Source: Neelides folsomi (lineage: Eukaryota; Arthropoda; Collembola; Neelipleona; Neelidae). Taken from it: a stretch of 29,689 bases of DNA. The stretch's first letter is position 1. Each line of letters starts with the position of its first letter. The translations under genes were made by a program, and so were the position numbers. The notes under the pieces are model-generated. The model saw nothing but the letters and a program-made list of their open reading frames with translations. It was not told the origin of the DNA and did not search any database. Location: the NCBI GenBank assembly GCA_034687125.1, contig JAQGBZ010000581.1, positions 1-29,689 of the forward strand, read 5' to 3'. Of the stretch, positions 20,155 through 29,689 are shown piece by piece.

Positions 20155-21726
20155 ATGGGATTTTGGAAAAGAGTGAAAGCGAAGGTCTGCATGGTGACCA
20201 GTTACACAGATGTAAGACATTTTATAAATCATTAATTGATTATTATTTATAATTAATAACACAATTAAGTCTTTTTAAATATCGTTGTGCTTTTAATACA
20301 GTCCATTTCACTAACTACGGTAATTAGGAACCTATCAGCTAAAGCAAGGAAAAGGAAAATAAAAAATGCAAATTCTAAAATATTAAAATTTAATACCCTT
20401 GCTTTAGCTGATAGGTTCCTAATTATCGTAGTTAGTGAGATGGACTGTACATGGTGGGCGATAAGTTTCTTCTTTTTTAAATAAAGAATTGTATAAAAAA
20501 GACGCAACTAGCCCTCCCTGTACAATTTGACCCTATATTTACAGATCGACAAAAAGCTGATCAAATTCAACTGGACGATTAAGCATTCATCAATTGTGAA
20601 TAAAGACCAGACATATTCTCAATCGTTTGGAAGTGATTCAAAAGCCCACCATGAATGGTAATTAAATAAAAGAACAAACAAATGAATAAATTAATGGTTT
20701 AATTATTCTAGAAAAGTTTTCATCAAATCATCTCAGAAAAAAGAAACCGAGGAATATTTGGAAATATATATTGAAAGAGGTCCATATCAACATCGTTACA
20801 AAAAGGAAACGAAATCTAAAGCAAATTGTATAATCACGATCTTGAATCGGAGCCCTATCAATAACGAAAAGGGATGTAAGCTTAATAATTATTTAATTTT
20901 GTTCTTATCTTTTAATTCATTCATATAACATATATTTACACGTCTGGATTCTATATAAATGTTGTATTTATGTTTGATAAAATATTTTTAGCTTTCGAAA
21001 ATGTTTTTGAATATGACAAATCTGTTTTTGATTAAATGATCTCAATGGAAGAACTCAAAGATCCAACCAATGACACTCTGCAACTTCAAATTGAGGCGTT
21101 TGATAAAATTAAGCACGTGGGTCAAGTTTGGAACAAATTAATGTAAATACCGTTCGTAAATATTACAGAAATTTTAAAACATTTTTTGATGTTATTATTG
21201 ATGCTGTATTTAAAAAGTTCAGAATAATAAATTTAAATTTTGTATTAGATTTCGTCAAAGGCCAAAGATGAAATCGTTAATGATTTAGCAAAATTCTACA
21301 ATAATGTTGATTTGAGCGATGGGAAAATTTATGTTGAAAAAAAATATTTCCAATTTATAAATTCGTTTTTTCTGTTCGAAGTCCTGTATTTAAGAGGTCG
21401 GTTTATCTTTATCTAAATGTGAAGATATTAAAATAAATAGAATTAATACCAAAATACATATTACATTTATACCATACATCGAATAAACGTATTGTATTTT
21501 TTGAAGGATGTTCGCGAGTTCAATGTAGGAGGGAACAACCAATGAAGTGACCATTGTGGATTTCTCTGAAGAAGCCGTTCAAGTGATGTTGGAATTTATG
21601 TACAAAGGGGAGACATCGCTGATGGAAACAAATGCAAAAGAACTTCTTGCCATTGCACACAAATATGAACTAAAAGTTATGCAAGACGTTGCTCAAGACG
21701 CTTTGATTTCAAAAATTGCTCTTTAG
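20155..21726 (+). pseudogene. MATH-BTB (SPOP/roadkill-like) pseudogene with three in-frame stops and one frameshift
   Basis: Six exon-like blocks are visible: 20155-20211, 20545-20657, 20712-20875, 20992-21116, 21249-21396 and 21507-21726. The first four carry a MATH domain (KFNWTIKH, then KVFIKSS, YLEIYIERG, ANCIITILN and a closing DTLQLQIEAF). The last two carry a BTB domain (DLAKFYNNVDLSDGKIYVEK, a shifted-frame FPIYKFVFSVRSPVFKR, then EEAVQVMLEFMYKGET and LLAIAHKYELKVMQDVA). Intact relatives feed substrates to cullin-3 ubiquitin ligases. The copy is broken: the exon 2-3 junction makes TGA where tryptophan is expected, TAA lies at 21033-21035, TAG at 21526-21528, and a run of A near 21336-21345 shifts the frame before the BTB core. 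Intron 1 contains a MITE. No intact copy is in this window. Confidence 0.85.
20299..20447. mobile_element. Foldback MITE with 51-bp arms and TA flanks, in intron 1 of the MATH-BTB pseudogene
   Basis: The arms at 20299-20349 and 20397-20447 are inverted copies with two mismatches, starting CAGTCCATTTCACTAACTAC. Including the TA at each side (20297-20298, 20448-20449), the paired length is 53 bases around a 47-base AT-rich loop. CAGT ends with TA duplication fit a Tc1/mariner-derived element. A transcript through it would fold into a long stem. Confidence 0.8.
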
Positions 21727-21895
21727 ATTATTAATTTATTCATTTAAAAATAGTATTTTTATTATTTATTATATATTCTAAATGTTCTTTCTATCATCTA
21801 TTGGACTAATTTTGAGCGAAGTTCTTATAAATTCTATTAAAGGAAATCAAATATAATATTTTTTCCTTTGTTTAATAAACTTATGATTTTCTAAT

Positions 21896-21985
21896 TACGA
21901 AATATTCAAAATTGAACTTACCTAAATCAGGTAATACGAAATAAATCATTTGGATCTAATGGCTGTTTCTTTTTATAATTATAAA
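21896..21985 (+). pseudogene. Relic of an ionotropic-receptor copy
   Basis: This stretch reads YEIFKIELT, stop, IR, stop, YEINHLDLMAVSFY. The intact receptor at 17459-19717 reads YEIFKTELTGIRKYEAYHLDPMAASFY at the matching place (bases 18977-19060). The nucleotides also align, with only a few differences in the first 26 bases, and the two stops replace glycine and lysine codons. It is therefore a decayed fragment of a tandem copy in the same orientation. A frame just upstream (SSIGLILSEVLINS at about 21800-21850) may be the remains of M2, with lower confidence. It lies between the MATH-BTB pseudogene and the 3' end of the gustatory-receptor-like gene. Confidence 0.8.
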
Positions 21986-21986
21986 T

Positions 21987-21992
21987 TTTATT
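21987..21992 (-). terminator. Polyadenylation signal of the minus-strand gustatory-receptor-like gene
   Basis: AATAAA on the minus strand (TTTATT on plus), six bases after the stop codon of the receptor. Confidence 0.45.
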
Positions 21993-21998
21993 AATGAT

Positions 21999-23705
21999 CT
22001 ACCAAAGAGCAAAAAGTAGGAGATTGTCCATCAGAAGTTTTAAACTTAAAGGAAAAGACATTTTATGAATTTTCAACGGGCCACACGAAAATTCAATGAT
22101 TGGGAAGGATTTGTGAATTCTTTTTAAAATTTCCCTCTCTTTTGGTTCAACTTTATTTAAATGGAGCCAAAGAGCTTTTAAGAAATCTTCCGACGCTGCT
22201 GGAACTCCGCCAGTACAAGTGAAAACTGAATAAATTAATGCATAAAGGCTGATGGTTTCTTCCAAGAAAAATAAAACTGGAACATCCGTACCTTCAGCCT
22301 AAATAAAATAATTACAATACATTTTAATTGTAATTTCTTTCTACTACACATAGTAATTTTAGTATTTAAGTAATTACCGCTAAAATAATAATTAAATTAT
22401 TAAAAAATTGAGGTTTATTTAGTTAATTGGTTTGTTAATACATGAAAATAAATATAAATTCCAGGTAATCCTTGTAACAAAAGCCAAAATAAATTTTGAA
22501 ACGTTGCATAGCTCATATTTTCATTAACCCTTTGGCCAACAACTAAAAGTCTCCGATAATCCTCAACGATCTCTTCAACATTGTAATTAAACTTTTTTTT
22601 TGAAGAATCCAACTTTCTATCAAAATAATAAATTCCATTCCCATCATAAAAATCAATTTGTTCTTCGTTAATTGGAACAAATTCAGTCGTTTCATTTGTC
22701 CATTGATTAGTTGTATTTTCAAAGGCAAGTTTTAGACTCCCATTGGAAGATTTTCGAGATTTCCGACTTGTTAGTTTACGATTCGATTTGCTAAAAGCGT
22801 CGTATTCATAAACTAAGTTTTTTTCCGATTTTAAAGTTTCTGTTGTAGTTAAAGGAGAATAGAATTTAAAGTTGGTTTTTGATTTAATTTCAATTAAATG
22901 ATCAGTCATCGCTTCAAGAATTTTAGTTGTTCCTGTTCCATACATTGAGTGTAAATTCAACTGGTAAGTTAAAGCAGCCCAAGCAAAGTAAAAGAAAATT
23001 GCTTCGATTAATCCAGAGAGCCAAAGGAGAGAATTTGGAAGTTCTTCCTCTGGATATAAATATGATAAATAAACGATGTATTTGGGATCGCCAATGTAAT
23101 TAGAAAACATTGTACAACCAGAGATAAGAATTTGACAACTGAAAATTATTAAATTTTATTTAATAAAATATTAAGTTTGAATTCCCCGATTAGATAAAAT
23201 TTAAAAAAAAACTCTTAATTTATATTTATTTATAATTAGATAATTACGTTGATGTGAAGCAGACCATTTTTCCTATTTTAATAACCCGTTTTTCATATTT
23301 ATTTTCTCGTCCGATTTTTTCATAAAAATGATCTTGAAATTCCCACCAACCAGAAATCAAACAACAAAATTTGAATTTCGACCAAAAGCACACAATGCAC
23401 GCGTGGACCATCGGAAGTGCAAGAATAAACCAAAGAATGGCCGATTTGTCGTTGATGTTCGTCGCATCGTCAGCAATCGAAGGTCCGTGATATAAAAGAA
23501 CGTAAAACATTTTCCCATAGAAAATTATGTGAAATAAAATGTAAACAAAGAGCGGAAATCCTTTTGAGTGTTTGATTATAAATTCACTAAAATTTCCAGG
23601 CTTCGAATAAACAATTCGGTAACGCACAACTCCCATGTATTTCATAAAAGTAAAATAAAGTTGGTAAAATCGTGTAGCAGTGTCGATTTTAATTAATTTG
23701 AACAT
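21999..23705 (-). CDS. Gustatory-receptor-like seven-transmembrane chemoreceptor; complete
   Basis: Three minus-strand exons keep phase: 23705-23248, 23138-22442 and 22298-21999 (TAG), giving 484 residues. Hydrophobic segments lie at about 50-72 (FPLFVYILFHIIFYGKMFYV), 88-118 (AILWFILALPMVHACIVCF), 148-165, and 183-215 (SLLWLSGLIEAIFFYFAWAA). Further ones lie just before and after the exon 2-3 junction (LFWLLLQGLPGIYIYF and LEETISLYALIYSVF). The last exon ends with a charged stretch, FPIIEFSCGPLKIHKM and a final helix LSLKLLMDNLLLFALW, which is the layout of arthropod gustatory receptors. The loop between helices 4 and 5 is long (about 130 residues), polar, and has a basic patch (RKLTSRKSRKSS). 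The canonical TYxxxxxQF end is absent, as in many non-insect-type receptors. Such proteins form ligand-gated cation channels in taste neurons. Family call by topology and tail; ligand unknown. Confidence 0.68.
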
Positions 23706-25374
23706 TGTTAAAAATTTATGTTACTAGACTAAAATAATTAATGCAGTAAGCTTATTAAATCTGCATAGATATTAAAAATGTAATTTACATATATACATAT
23801 ATTTATTTTACTAATTGAAATTAACTAATGTAAACATTTTGTTGTATATTGTACACTACATAGTAAGAATAAGAATAAATTTCATTAGACTCAAATGTAA
23901 CAAAAATTTGTTTTTCTCCATCAATCATAAAATGTCATTATTGCGTAATTGTTTTATTGCTTAAAAACTTTTAGTGTCAGTTTCCGATATGGATATTCCA
24001 ATTAAATTGTTTTTTAACACGAAACGCACATATAAACAGTTACATTTTCACAGACAATTTAACTGACTTTGAACGAGTTATCAAATCCAAAAAATAAATA
24101 AATTAAGATTTTCTCTATATTTATTATTCCTCTTAAGTTTCAATTTCACAAAAACCTAATCATAAATCAAATTGTGCCATACGTCATACTCAATCATGCA
24201 AATTGCTAAATGTTTGATAAACTTCCGTTTTATTTTTTTAATAAAATACCATATTGGTATTATCTGACTTACAATGAAGTTTAAAAGTTTGAACCTATCG
24301 CTATCTAATAGTAAGTATACACTCATTGTCATTGTCAATGCTAATACAAATAGATAATAAAAACATTTTTTATATTGGTAGTTGATCATTCATAATTTTG
24401 TAAATTGTAAGCACGCTTCGTTTATCGGATAGATGTTCTCATTAAAATATAATTATGGACCTAATCATAATTAGAAAACTGCGTGTCGATGGTTGGTTTT
24501 TTTACTCAATATGCGTATAGACAGTAGACATCACATAGAGGTAGACAAACAGGCAAATGTGTAGGATATAACATAAGAATTATTAATCTTACCTATTATA
24601 GATATAAACTACACTTTTGTCAAATACATAGGTTTTAAAATATAGTTTTAGTTTTAGCATAGATTTTTAATATAAAATATGTTATATAAAACGTTTATGT
24701 TCCATTTAAATGTCAACACACTATAAATAATAATTCTAAAGCACTTTGGAGGATATTTTCAATACCAAGGTCCAAACCTGTCAGCCAATATTTTATCTTG
24801 TCTGTATTCACCTACCCATTTTATTTTAAACTGAATAACACTTTTATTTTATAAAATATAGTGTTAAATAAAAAAAGACTCATACACCAGCAAAAACTTG
24901 CATATCTATGTACATATAATATAAAGTTGTCAGAGTGTACTGAATACAAGGAATCGAGTATTGTATAACAGAATTTATATTTGTTAAGCAAATAATCATG
25001 AAAAATGATCATACAATTAAATATATTTTATATCTCCATTTTAGTCATTCAAACATTGAATTTCTTAAAAAATTGAAATACCTAAAAAATGTACCATAAT
25101 TATGAAAAATATATTTTTATCGTACAGATACAGAGTAATATATAAAATATAGCCATTTAACATTGATAAATTTAGATAACCATGTATTTAGTATGTATAT
25201 GGAGTATACGTATACAAGTATGAAAATGTTTCTTAGCAGTTGTAATGATTATCAGCATTTAAATATTTGATTTTATTTCAATTTCTCATTTACAGTTAGA
25301 AGTGAATTCAAAATTCAAACAAATGTACCATGAATAAATGTGAATAAGTATTTATTGGAAATTTATATTAAAGC
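23706..25374. other. Intergenic region, AT-rich, no gene seen
   Basis: Upstream flank of the minus-strand receptor and 3' flank of the knottin-like gene. Frames here (for example minus 24156-24389 and 24821-25012) are low-complexity and not flanked by convincing splice sites. A short near-perfect inverted repeat (TAACACT...AGTGTTA) lies at about 24835-24868. Nothing else stands out. Confidence 0.5.
25351..25356 (-). terminator. Polyadenylation signal of the knottin-like gene
   Basis: AATAAA on the minus strand (TTTATT on plus), 19 bases past the stop codon. Confidence 0.55.
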
Positions 25375-25756
25375 TTATTGCTTTTCGCATTTTCCAGGTC
25401 CCCTTCGATTCTTGGGTGGTGTACATTTTAATCCCTGGCAACATGGAGGTGGACCACCTCTTTGTTTCATCTCGGTCTCATCGTCATCACCGTTTGGTGA
25501 TGTGGCTTCAGTTGGAGCTGCTGTGGTTCCTTGCTCTACTTTACACGGCTGATCAACTCTTGCACACTTAAGAATGAATAGACATTTAATTAAATTAAAA
25601 CTTAAATAATTAAAATTTAATAATAAAATATATATTTTGTTATACTCGTGGGGCTCGTGTTGAAGTTGATCCTCCAGCACTTGTTGTACGACGACCTCTT
25701 TGGGCCGAGCAAACGCTCACCAAAACAACGATACAAAGGATAATGGCAATCTTCAT
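25375..25756 (-). CDS. Secreted cysteine-knot (knottin-like) peptide precursor, 100 aa
   Basis: Two exons on the minus strand, 25756-25646 and 25566-25375 (TAA), join in phase 0. Exon 1 encodes a textbook signal peptide (MKIAIILCIVVLVSVCSA), then QRGRR, a furin-type R-x-R-R site, and a Ser/Thr/Gly-rich stretch. Exon 2 encodes all six cysteines of the mature part: C38-x6-C45-x33-C79-C80-x4-C85-x11-C97, ending GKCEKQ. The C...C...CC...C...C order is that of inhibitor-cystine-knot peptides, a fold shared by neuropeptide-like, antimicrobial and toxin peptides of arthropods. The loop between the second and third cysteines is far longer than usual and is Pro/Thr-rich and acidic (NGDDDETE) before RGGPPPCC. 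A TATAAAAT stands about 50 bases upstream of the ATG (25811-25804, minus). I cannot tell a signalling, defensive or venom role; sequence alone does not support calling it a toxin. Confidence 0.68.
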
Positions 25757-27155
25757 TTTTAGTTAGTGGAAATGTGTGTGAAGTTAAACTGAAAATATTT
25801 TACATTTTATAGGAGAAAAATTCTATAGAATTAAATTTAACAGTGACATGTGACATTTATTTAGATTGATTTGTTATATTTAGATTGATTTGTTATTTTG
25901 ATTAAAATGAAAAATATTATTAAAAAAATAAAAGGTGAAACAAAAATATTTGTGGTATTTTAAAGTTTTTATTCACAATGATTGATCGATTGGCTGTTTG
26001 GATGGATTATTAACAATGGAACTGCCAAATTTAGTTTAGACTTTTATTCGATTTTATGTATTTTGTATTTATAAAATAGACAAAATTAAAGGAACTTTTA
26101 AAAATTATACAATAAATTTACTTTTAATGAAAGGAAGAAATATCACAATATGAATATAATTCATTTGTTTTGCTAATAAATGTGTTTTGAGGAAGATTTA
26201 AAAAATCATATCTAAATTTTGAAAGTACTACGTATAACGTATTATTAACGTTTGTGGTTCAATACTAATAAAATTTCACTTTAAAATTTATTTGCTTTAT
26301 TTATTATAAAACCCGCTTAAATAGTTTATTAGAATATAGAAGGTCTAATTCTGAGGCTTATTATCAATATAATAATAATATTTCAATATTTTCTAAAAAC
26401 AATTTATATAAATAAGCGCGTCAAAATAATCATCATTAAATGAAGATTCTTATTAATACATATTGGCAATTGAAATTTGTAACTTTAATGTTATATTTGA
26501 TCATTGATCATCGGGTCAAAACAGTTTCATAAGATTCATAAATGATTTAGCAACTGAGGTATCTGCAGAGAAAAATAAAGAAATTGGAAATTTAACAAAT
26601 AAGATTATGCGAATAAAAACCTTTCTGACAATTAAGTATATTAAAAGATGTATAAAATGCTCATGTTTATAAATTGACATAAAAATAAGCAGAAAAGTAA
26701 TGAAGTAAAATTTGTGCATTGTAATGGTTATCTGAAAGTATTTGGCAAAAAATCTAGTTTCGTCCAGCCAGATACACCTTACCATTTATAGTTTCTAGCC
26801 GTAAAAACAATCTTCACCTTCACCCTGTATACAAACTATAGATTATAAATACAATACGAGTTATATGCATATGAGATATGAGATGTATGAGATATCAAAA
26901 AACTTGTTGTTGCAATTGTCTGTGTCTTATCATGTTAACCTTGAATGGGCCAAGTGCTTATAATATTTGTTGGCTGGACAAGGCAAATTAACTACTCTTA
27001 CATTTAATTAAAGTGAATATACAAAAAATAATTTATTAAACATTCCAACTTTTATTATTGTGTTTGATTTAATTACATTCAATTTTGATTAAAACTTTGA
27101 TTATTCTTATTTTCATTTTTAATTTTGATTATTCCAATTTCAATAGTTCTTGACA
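25757..27155. other. Intergenic region, AT-rich, no confident gene
   Basis: Upstream of the knottin-like gene and of the P450. It contains a direct repeat of about 20 bases (ATTTAGATTGATTTGTTAT twice, near 25858-25895). A minus-strand frame at 26516-26785 with a good internal acceptor (TTTTCTCTGCAG) yields only a low-complexity product. I see no RNA gene and no convincing promoter for the P450. Confidence 0.45.
25804..25811 (-). promoter_or_regulatory. TATA-box candidate of the knottin-like gene
   Basis: TATAAAAT on the minus strand, about 48 bases before the ATG, followed by TTTTCAGTTTAACTTC, which contains an initiator-like TCAGTT. The 21-base gap from box to initiator is shorter than the usual 30, so the start may lie a little downstream. 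Confidence 0.4.
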
Positions 27156-29177
27156 ATGAATTATGTCGAATTTGTTTTATTATTTATATTTGGATTAATT
27201 TCCTATTACTTTTTATCTCAAAGGAAACCTAAAAATTATCCACCGGGTAAATTAAGATTTTTTAAGATTTCATAAAGTGCGCTTGATTGATTTAATTATC
27301 ATTAATAAAATACCATATCATAATATGAATGCTATAAAAGCACTTAAATTTTTATTAGTTTCATTGTAATTTTTTTATGCTTAAGGTCCATATGGAATCC
27401 CAATTCTTGGACATTTGACACTCATGGGAAAGGAACCTTATAAAACCTTTATGAAATGGAAAAGAAAATACGGACCAGTTATTTCTGTCAATTTTGGAAG
27501 TTACAAGTAAACAAAATTAACTAACATTTAATTTAATTTAAAATTAATGGTATACTAAAAATAATATATATAATGCTTAATTATTCTTCATTAAATTATT
27601 AAATTTTTTATTTAATTATTCTTTTACAGAACTGTTGTTATAAGTGACGGGAAAATTCTTCGTGAAGCATTTAACGACAATTCTTTTGCTGGGCGTCCAA
27701 CATTTCAAAAATATATCGACCGATTCGGAGGGAAAGAAAAAGGTGAATTGGCACGTTTTAGACTATTTACTGAATTTTTTTGTAAATAATTTAGGAATTG
27801 TGTTCAACAGCGGGGAAGATTGGACTGAACAAAGAAGATTTAGTATGAAAAACTTGAGAGATTTGGGTTTGGGTCGAAAATCAATGGAAGGAGCAATCCA
27901 AGAAGAACTCGCTGCTTTTATCGATTTTTTGAAAGCTAAAAATGGTGAATCGATTTCAACTCGGAATATGTTCAATGCATCGATTGTCAATGCCCTTTGG
28001 AGCATTTTATCAGGAGAAAAAGTTAATAGGGAGGATTCTGTCATTCAAAATGTTTTCGAAGCGATTACATCGTAATAATTAAAAATTATTTTTCACCATT
28101 TAAAATTTTTATTTATTAAACATAAAATCGTAAAAATAAAATTTATTTATTTTAAGGTCATTTGAAAAAAGTAACAAATTAACGGGATTGGCAACATTTA
28201 TTCCTTGGATAGGAAAATATTTTCCTGAATTGAGTGGATTTAGGAAAAATGTTTTAGGGGCTTACGATCCATTGATTAATTTCATTAGAAATTATCTGAT
28301 TAAACACAAGAAAACTTATGTAGAAGGAAATCCATCAAATTTTATTGATTTATATTTGGACGAAATTTGTAAAACCAAAAATCATAATTCAAGTTTTCAT
28401 AAAGATAACGATGGAGGTCAATTATATTCAAATAATAATATAAAAAATATTAATTGAATAATACAAATCAAAATATTATAATTAAAATTAAAATTTTCTT
28501 AAAACTAATTAAATTAAACTTAAATTAAATTATCAATTTTGATATTTTCAGACCAACAACTTTTATTTGTCATTTTTGATCTTTTCCTTGCTGGAGCTGA
28601 AACGTCAAGCACAACGTTAAATTGGCTATCTTTAATTGCTGCACTAAAACCCGAAATTCAGAAAAAGGTGCAAAATGAAATTCAATCCGTGATTGGAAAT
28701 TCGCGTCTTCCTTCATTAACAGATCGTCCACTGATGCCCTACACGGAAGCATTTATCCACGAAGTAATGAGATTTTCTGCACTTACCCCAATGGCAGTTT
28801 TTCATTCAACTACGAAAGACACAAAAATTTTAAATTTTGATATTCCGAAAGATACGATGATTGTTGGAAATATTTATGGGATTCTCCACGATGAAGAAGC
28901 TTGGAAAGATCCGGAAGAAATTCGTCCTGAGCGATTTTTATCTCAAGATGGAAAAATCGTGTTGCGGAACGAAAATTTAATTCCGTTCTCTGTTGGCAAA
29001 AGAGTTTGTCTTGGGGAAAATTTGGCAAAAGATGAATTGTTTTTATTCACGAGTGGTATTCTTCAAAATTTTGATATTTTGGTTGATCCAAATGGCCCAA
29101 GACCAAATTTGGAATACAAAGCGAGCAACATTCTTTCGCCCAATCCCCATAAACTCGTTTTTAAACCAAAAAACTAA
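27156..29177 (+). CDS. Cytochrome P450, microsomal, CYP2-clan type; complete
   Basis: Six exons keep phase: 27156-27246, 27386-27506, 27630-27742, 27795-28071, 28157-28416 and 28552-29177, giving 495 residues, standard length. An N-terminal membrane anchor (MNYVEFVLLFIFGLISYYFL) and a Pro-rich hinge split by intron 1 (PKNYPPGPYGIPILGH) place it in the endoplasmic reticulum. All P450 landmarks are present: helix C WTEQRR (118-123), helix I AGAETSST with the oxygen-activating pair (301-308), ExxR as EVMR (358-361), PERF (413-416) and the haem loop FSVGKRVCLG with the ligand Cys440. The PPGP hinge, NSFAGRP and the exon pattern match the CYP2 clan of arthropods (CYP15, CYP18, CYP303-306 and lineage-specific families). 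It would hydroxylate a lipophilic substrate using NADPH-P450 reductase; whether hormone or xenobiotic cannot be told. AATAAA follows at 29244. Confidence 0.92.
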
Positions 29178-29689
29178 TTCCAACGATTCAACAATTACGA
29201 TTACGATTCAACAATTAATTCAATTTAGTATTTAGATTGGAATAATAAAGCATTAGAAGAATTTTTGTCATATTATCGTTTCATTGACATCCATTTAAAT
29301 TTAAATTAAAACATTAAAATTAAACTTGAACAATTAAATTAATTAGAATCAGTATAAATCCCTTCGTATTTCATAGCATATATCCAATGTTTTAACAAAA
29401 TTCTCTATTTTTTTACTAATTTGAAGTTTATATAAGTTTATCAAGATAGATTTTTTGAATTGATTGTTAATATATAAATTAAAAACGTAATAAGTATGAA
29501 TTATAGAAAATATGCATAATTAAGAATATGTTGGCTTGTAAGTTTCTGGAGGTTTAAGTAAACTTTTATAAGTCACCCTATACAAGCCATCCGCTAAATT
29601 CACCCCTTGGGAGTTCCCCTAACCCACAGACCAATTAGATGTTTCCAAATTTCCTATCTAAGGAGTTGATCTTGCCAGAATGTAATTAT
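29178..29689. other. 3' flank of the P450; possible repeat end at the window edge
   Basis: Holds the P450 3' end and AT-rich DNA to about 29530. The last 150 bases are less AT-rich. They contain TGGCTTGTA at 29533 and its inverted copy TACAAGCCA at about 29581. On the minus strand they include TATAGGGTGACTTATAAAAG, which resembles a DNA-transposon end. No open frame. Confidence 0.35.
29244..29249 (+). terminator. Polyadenylation signal of the P450
   Basis: AATAAA 67 bases after the P450 stop codon, correct orientation. Confidence 0.6.

Noticed and set aside
25340..25552. 70-codon plus-strand frame
   Set aside because: Antisense shadow of the knottin-like gene, whose signal peptide, splice sites and polyadenylation signal are all on the minus strand.
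26516..26785. 89-codon minus-strand frame with a hydrophobic start and an internal strong acceptor
   Set aside because: The product is low-complexity Phe/Ile/Leu from AT-rich DNA. No matching donor or second exon gives a convincing protein.
1..29689. tRNA genes, rRNA, CRISPR arrays, bacterial operons
   Set aside because: No tRNA A/B-box pair or cloverleaf, no regularly spaced repeats with unique spacers. The gene structures are clearly eukaryotic.

Overview
The window looks like nuclear DNA of a hexapod (insect or springtail). It is strongly AT-rich with compact spliceosomal genes: GT..AG introns, mostly 50-250 nt, and AATAAA signals downstream of stops. Its families are arthropod: gustatory receptors, an ionotropic receptor, an odorant-binding-protein-like gene, a Tret1-type sugar transporter, a CYP2-clan P450 and MATH-BTB and F-box proteins. 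I favour a non-dipteran hexapod and consider Collembola plausible, but no marker here fixes the order. All gene models were spliced by eye; the main support is that reading phase is kept across every proposed intron.

Left part (1-8.6 kb): the last exon of a gustatory-receptor-like gene (64-571), an unexplained GC-richer island (about 740-920), a complete 11-exon minus-strand ARMC4/ODAD2 (gudu) gene (1851-4875), a 5-exon minus-strand odorant-binding-protein-like gene (5305-6369), and a 4-exon plus-strand leucine-zipper protein resembling C/EBP but with a degenerate basic region (7273-8536).

Middle (8.6-17.5 kb): a 6-exon F-box-like protein (10006-13169), a poorly explained 1.5 kb stretch, and a complete 5-exon SLC2/Tret1-like transporter (14724-16920), followed by one MITE inserted into another (16967-17179).

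Right part (17.5-29.7 kb): an intronless divergent ionotropic receptor (17459-19717), a possible 57-aa minus-strand gene (19844-20101), a MATH-BTB pseudogene with three in-frame stops and a frameshift (20155-21726), a roughly 90-nt relic of an ionotropic-receptor copy (21896-21985), a complete 3-exon gustatory-receptor-like gene on the minus strand (21999-23705), a secreted knottin-like peptide gene (25375-25756, minus) and a complete 6-exon cytochrome P450 (27156-29177).

The genes do not form an operon. Five features in 24 kb (two receptors of the gustatory type, one odorant-binding-like protein, one ionotropic receptor and one receptor relic) make this a loose chemosensory neighbourhood with gene birth and death. 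At least four short inverted-repeat elements with TA at both ends, typical of Tc1/mariner-derived MITEs, sit in introns or between genes.
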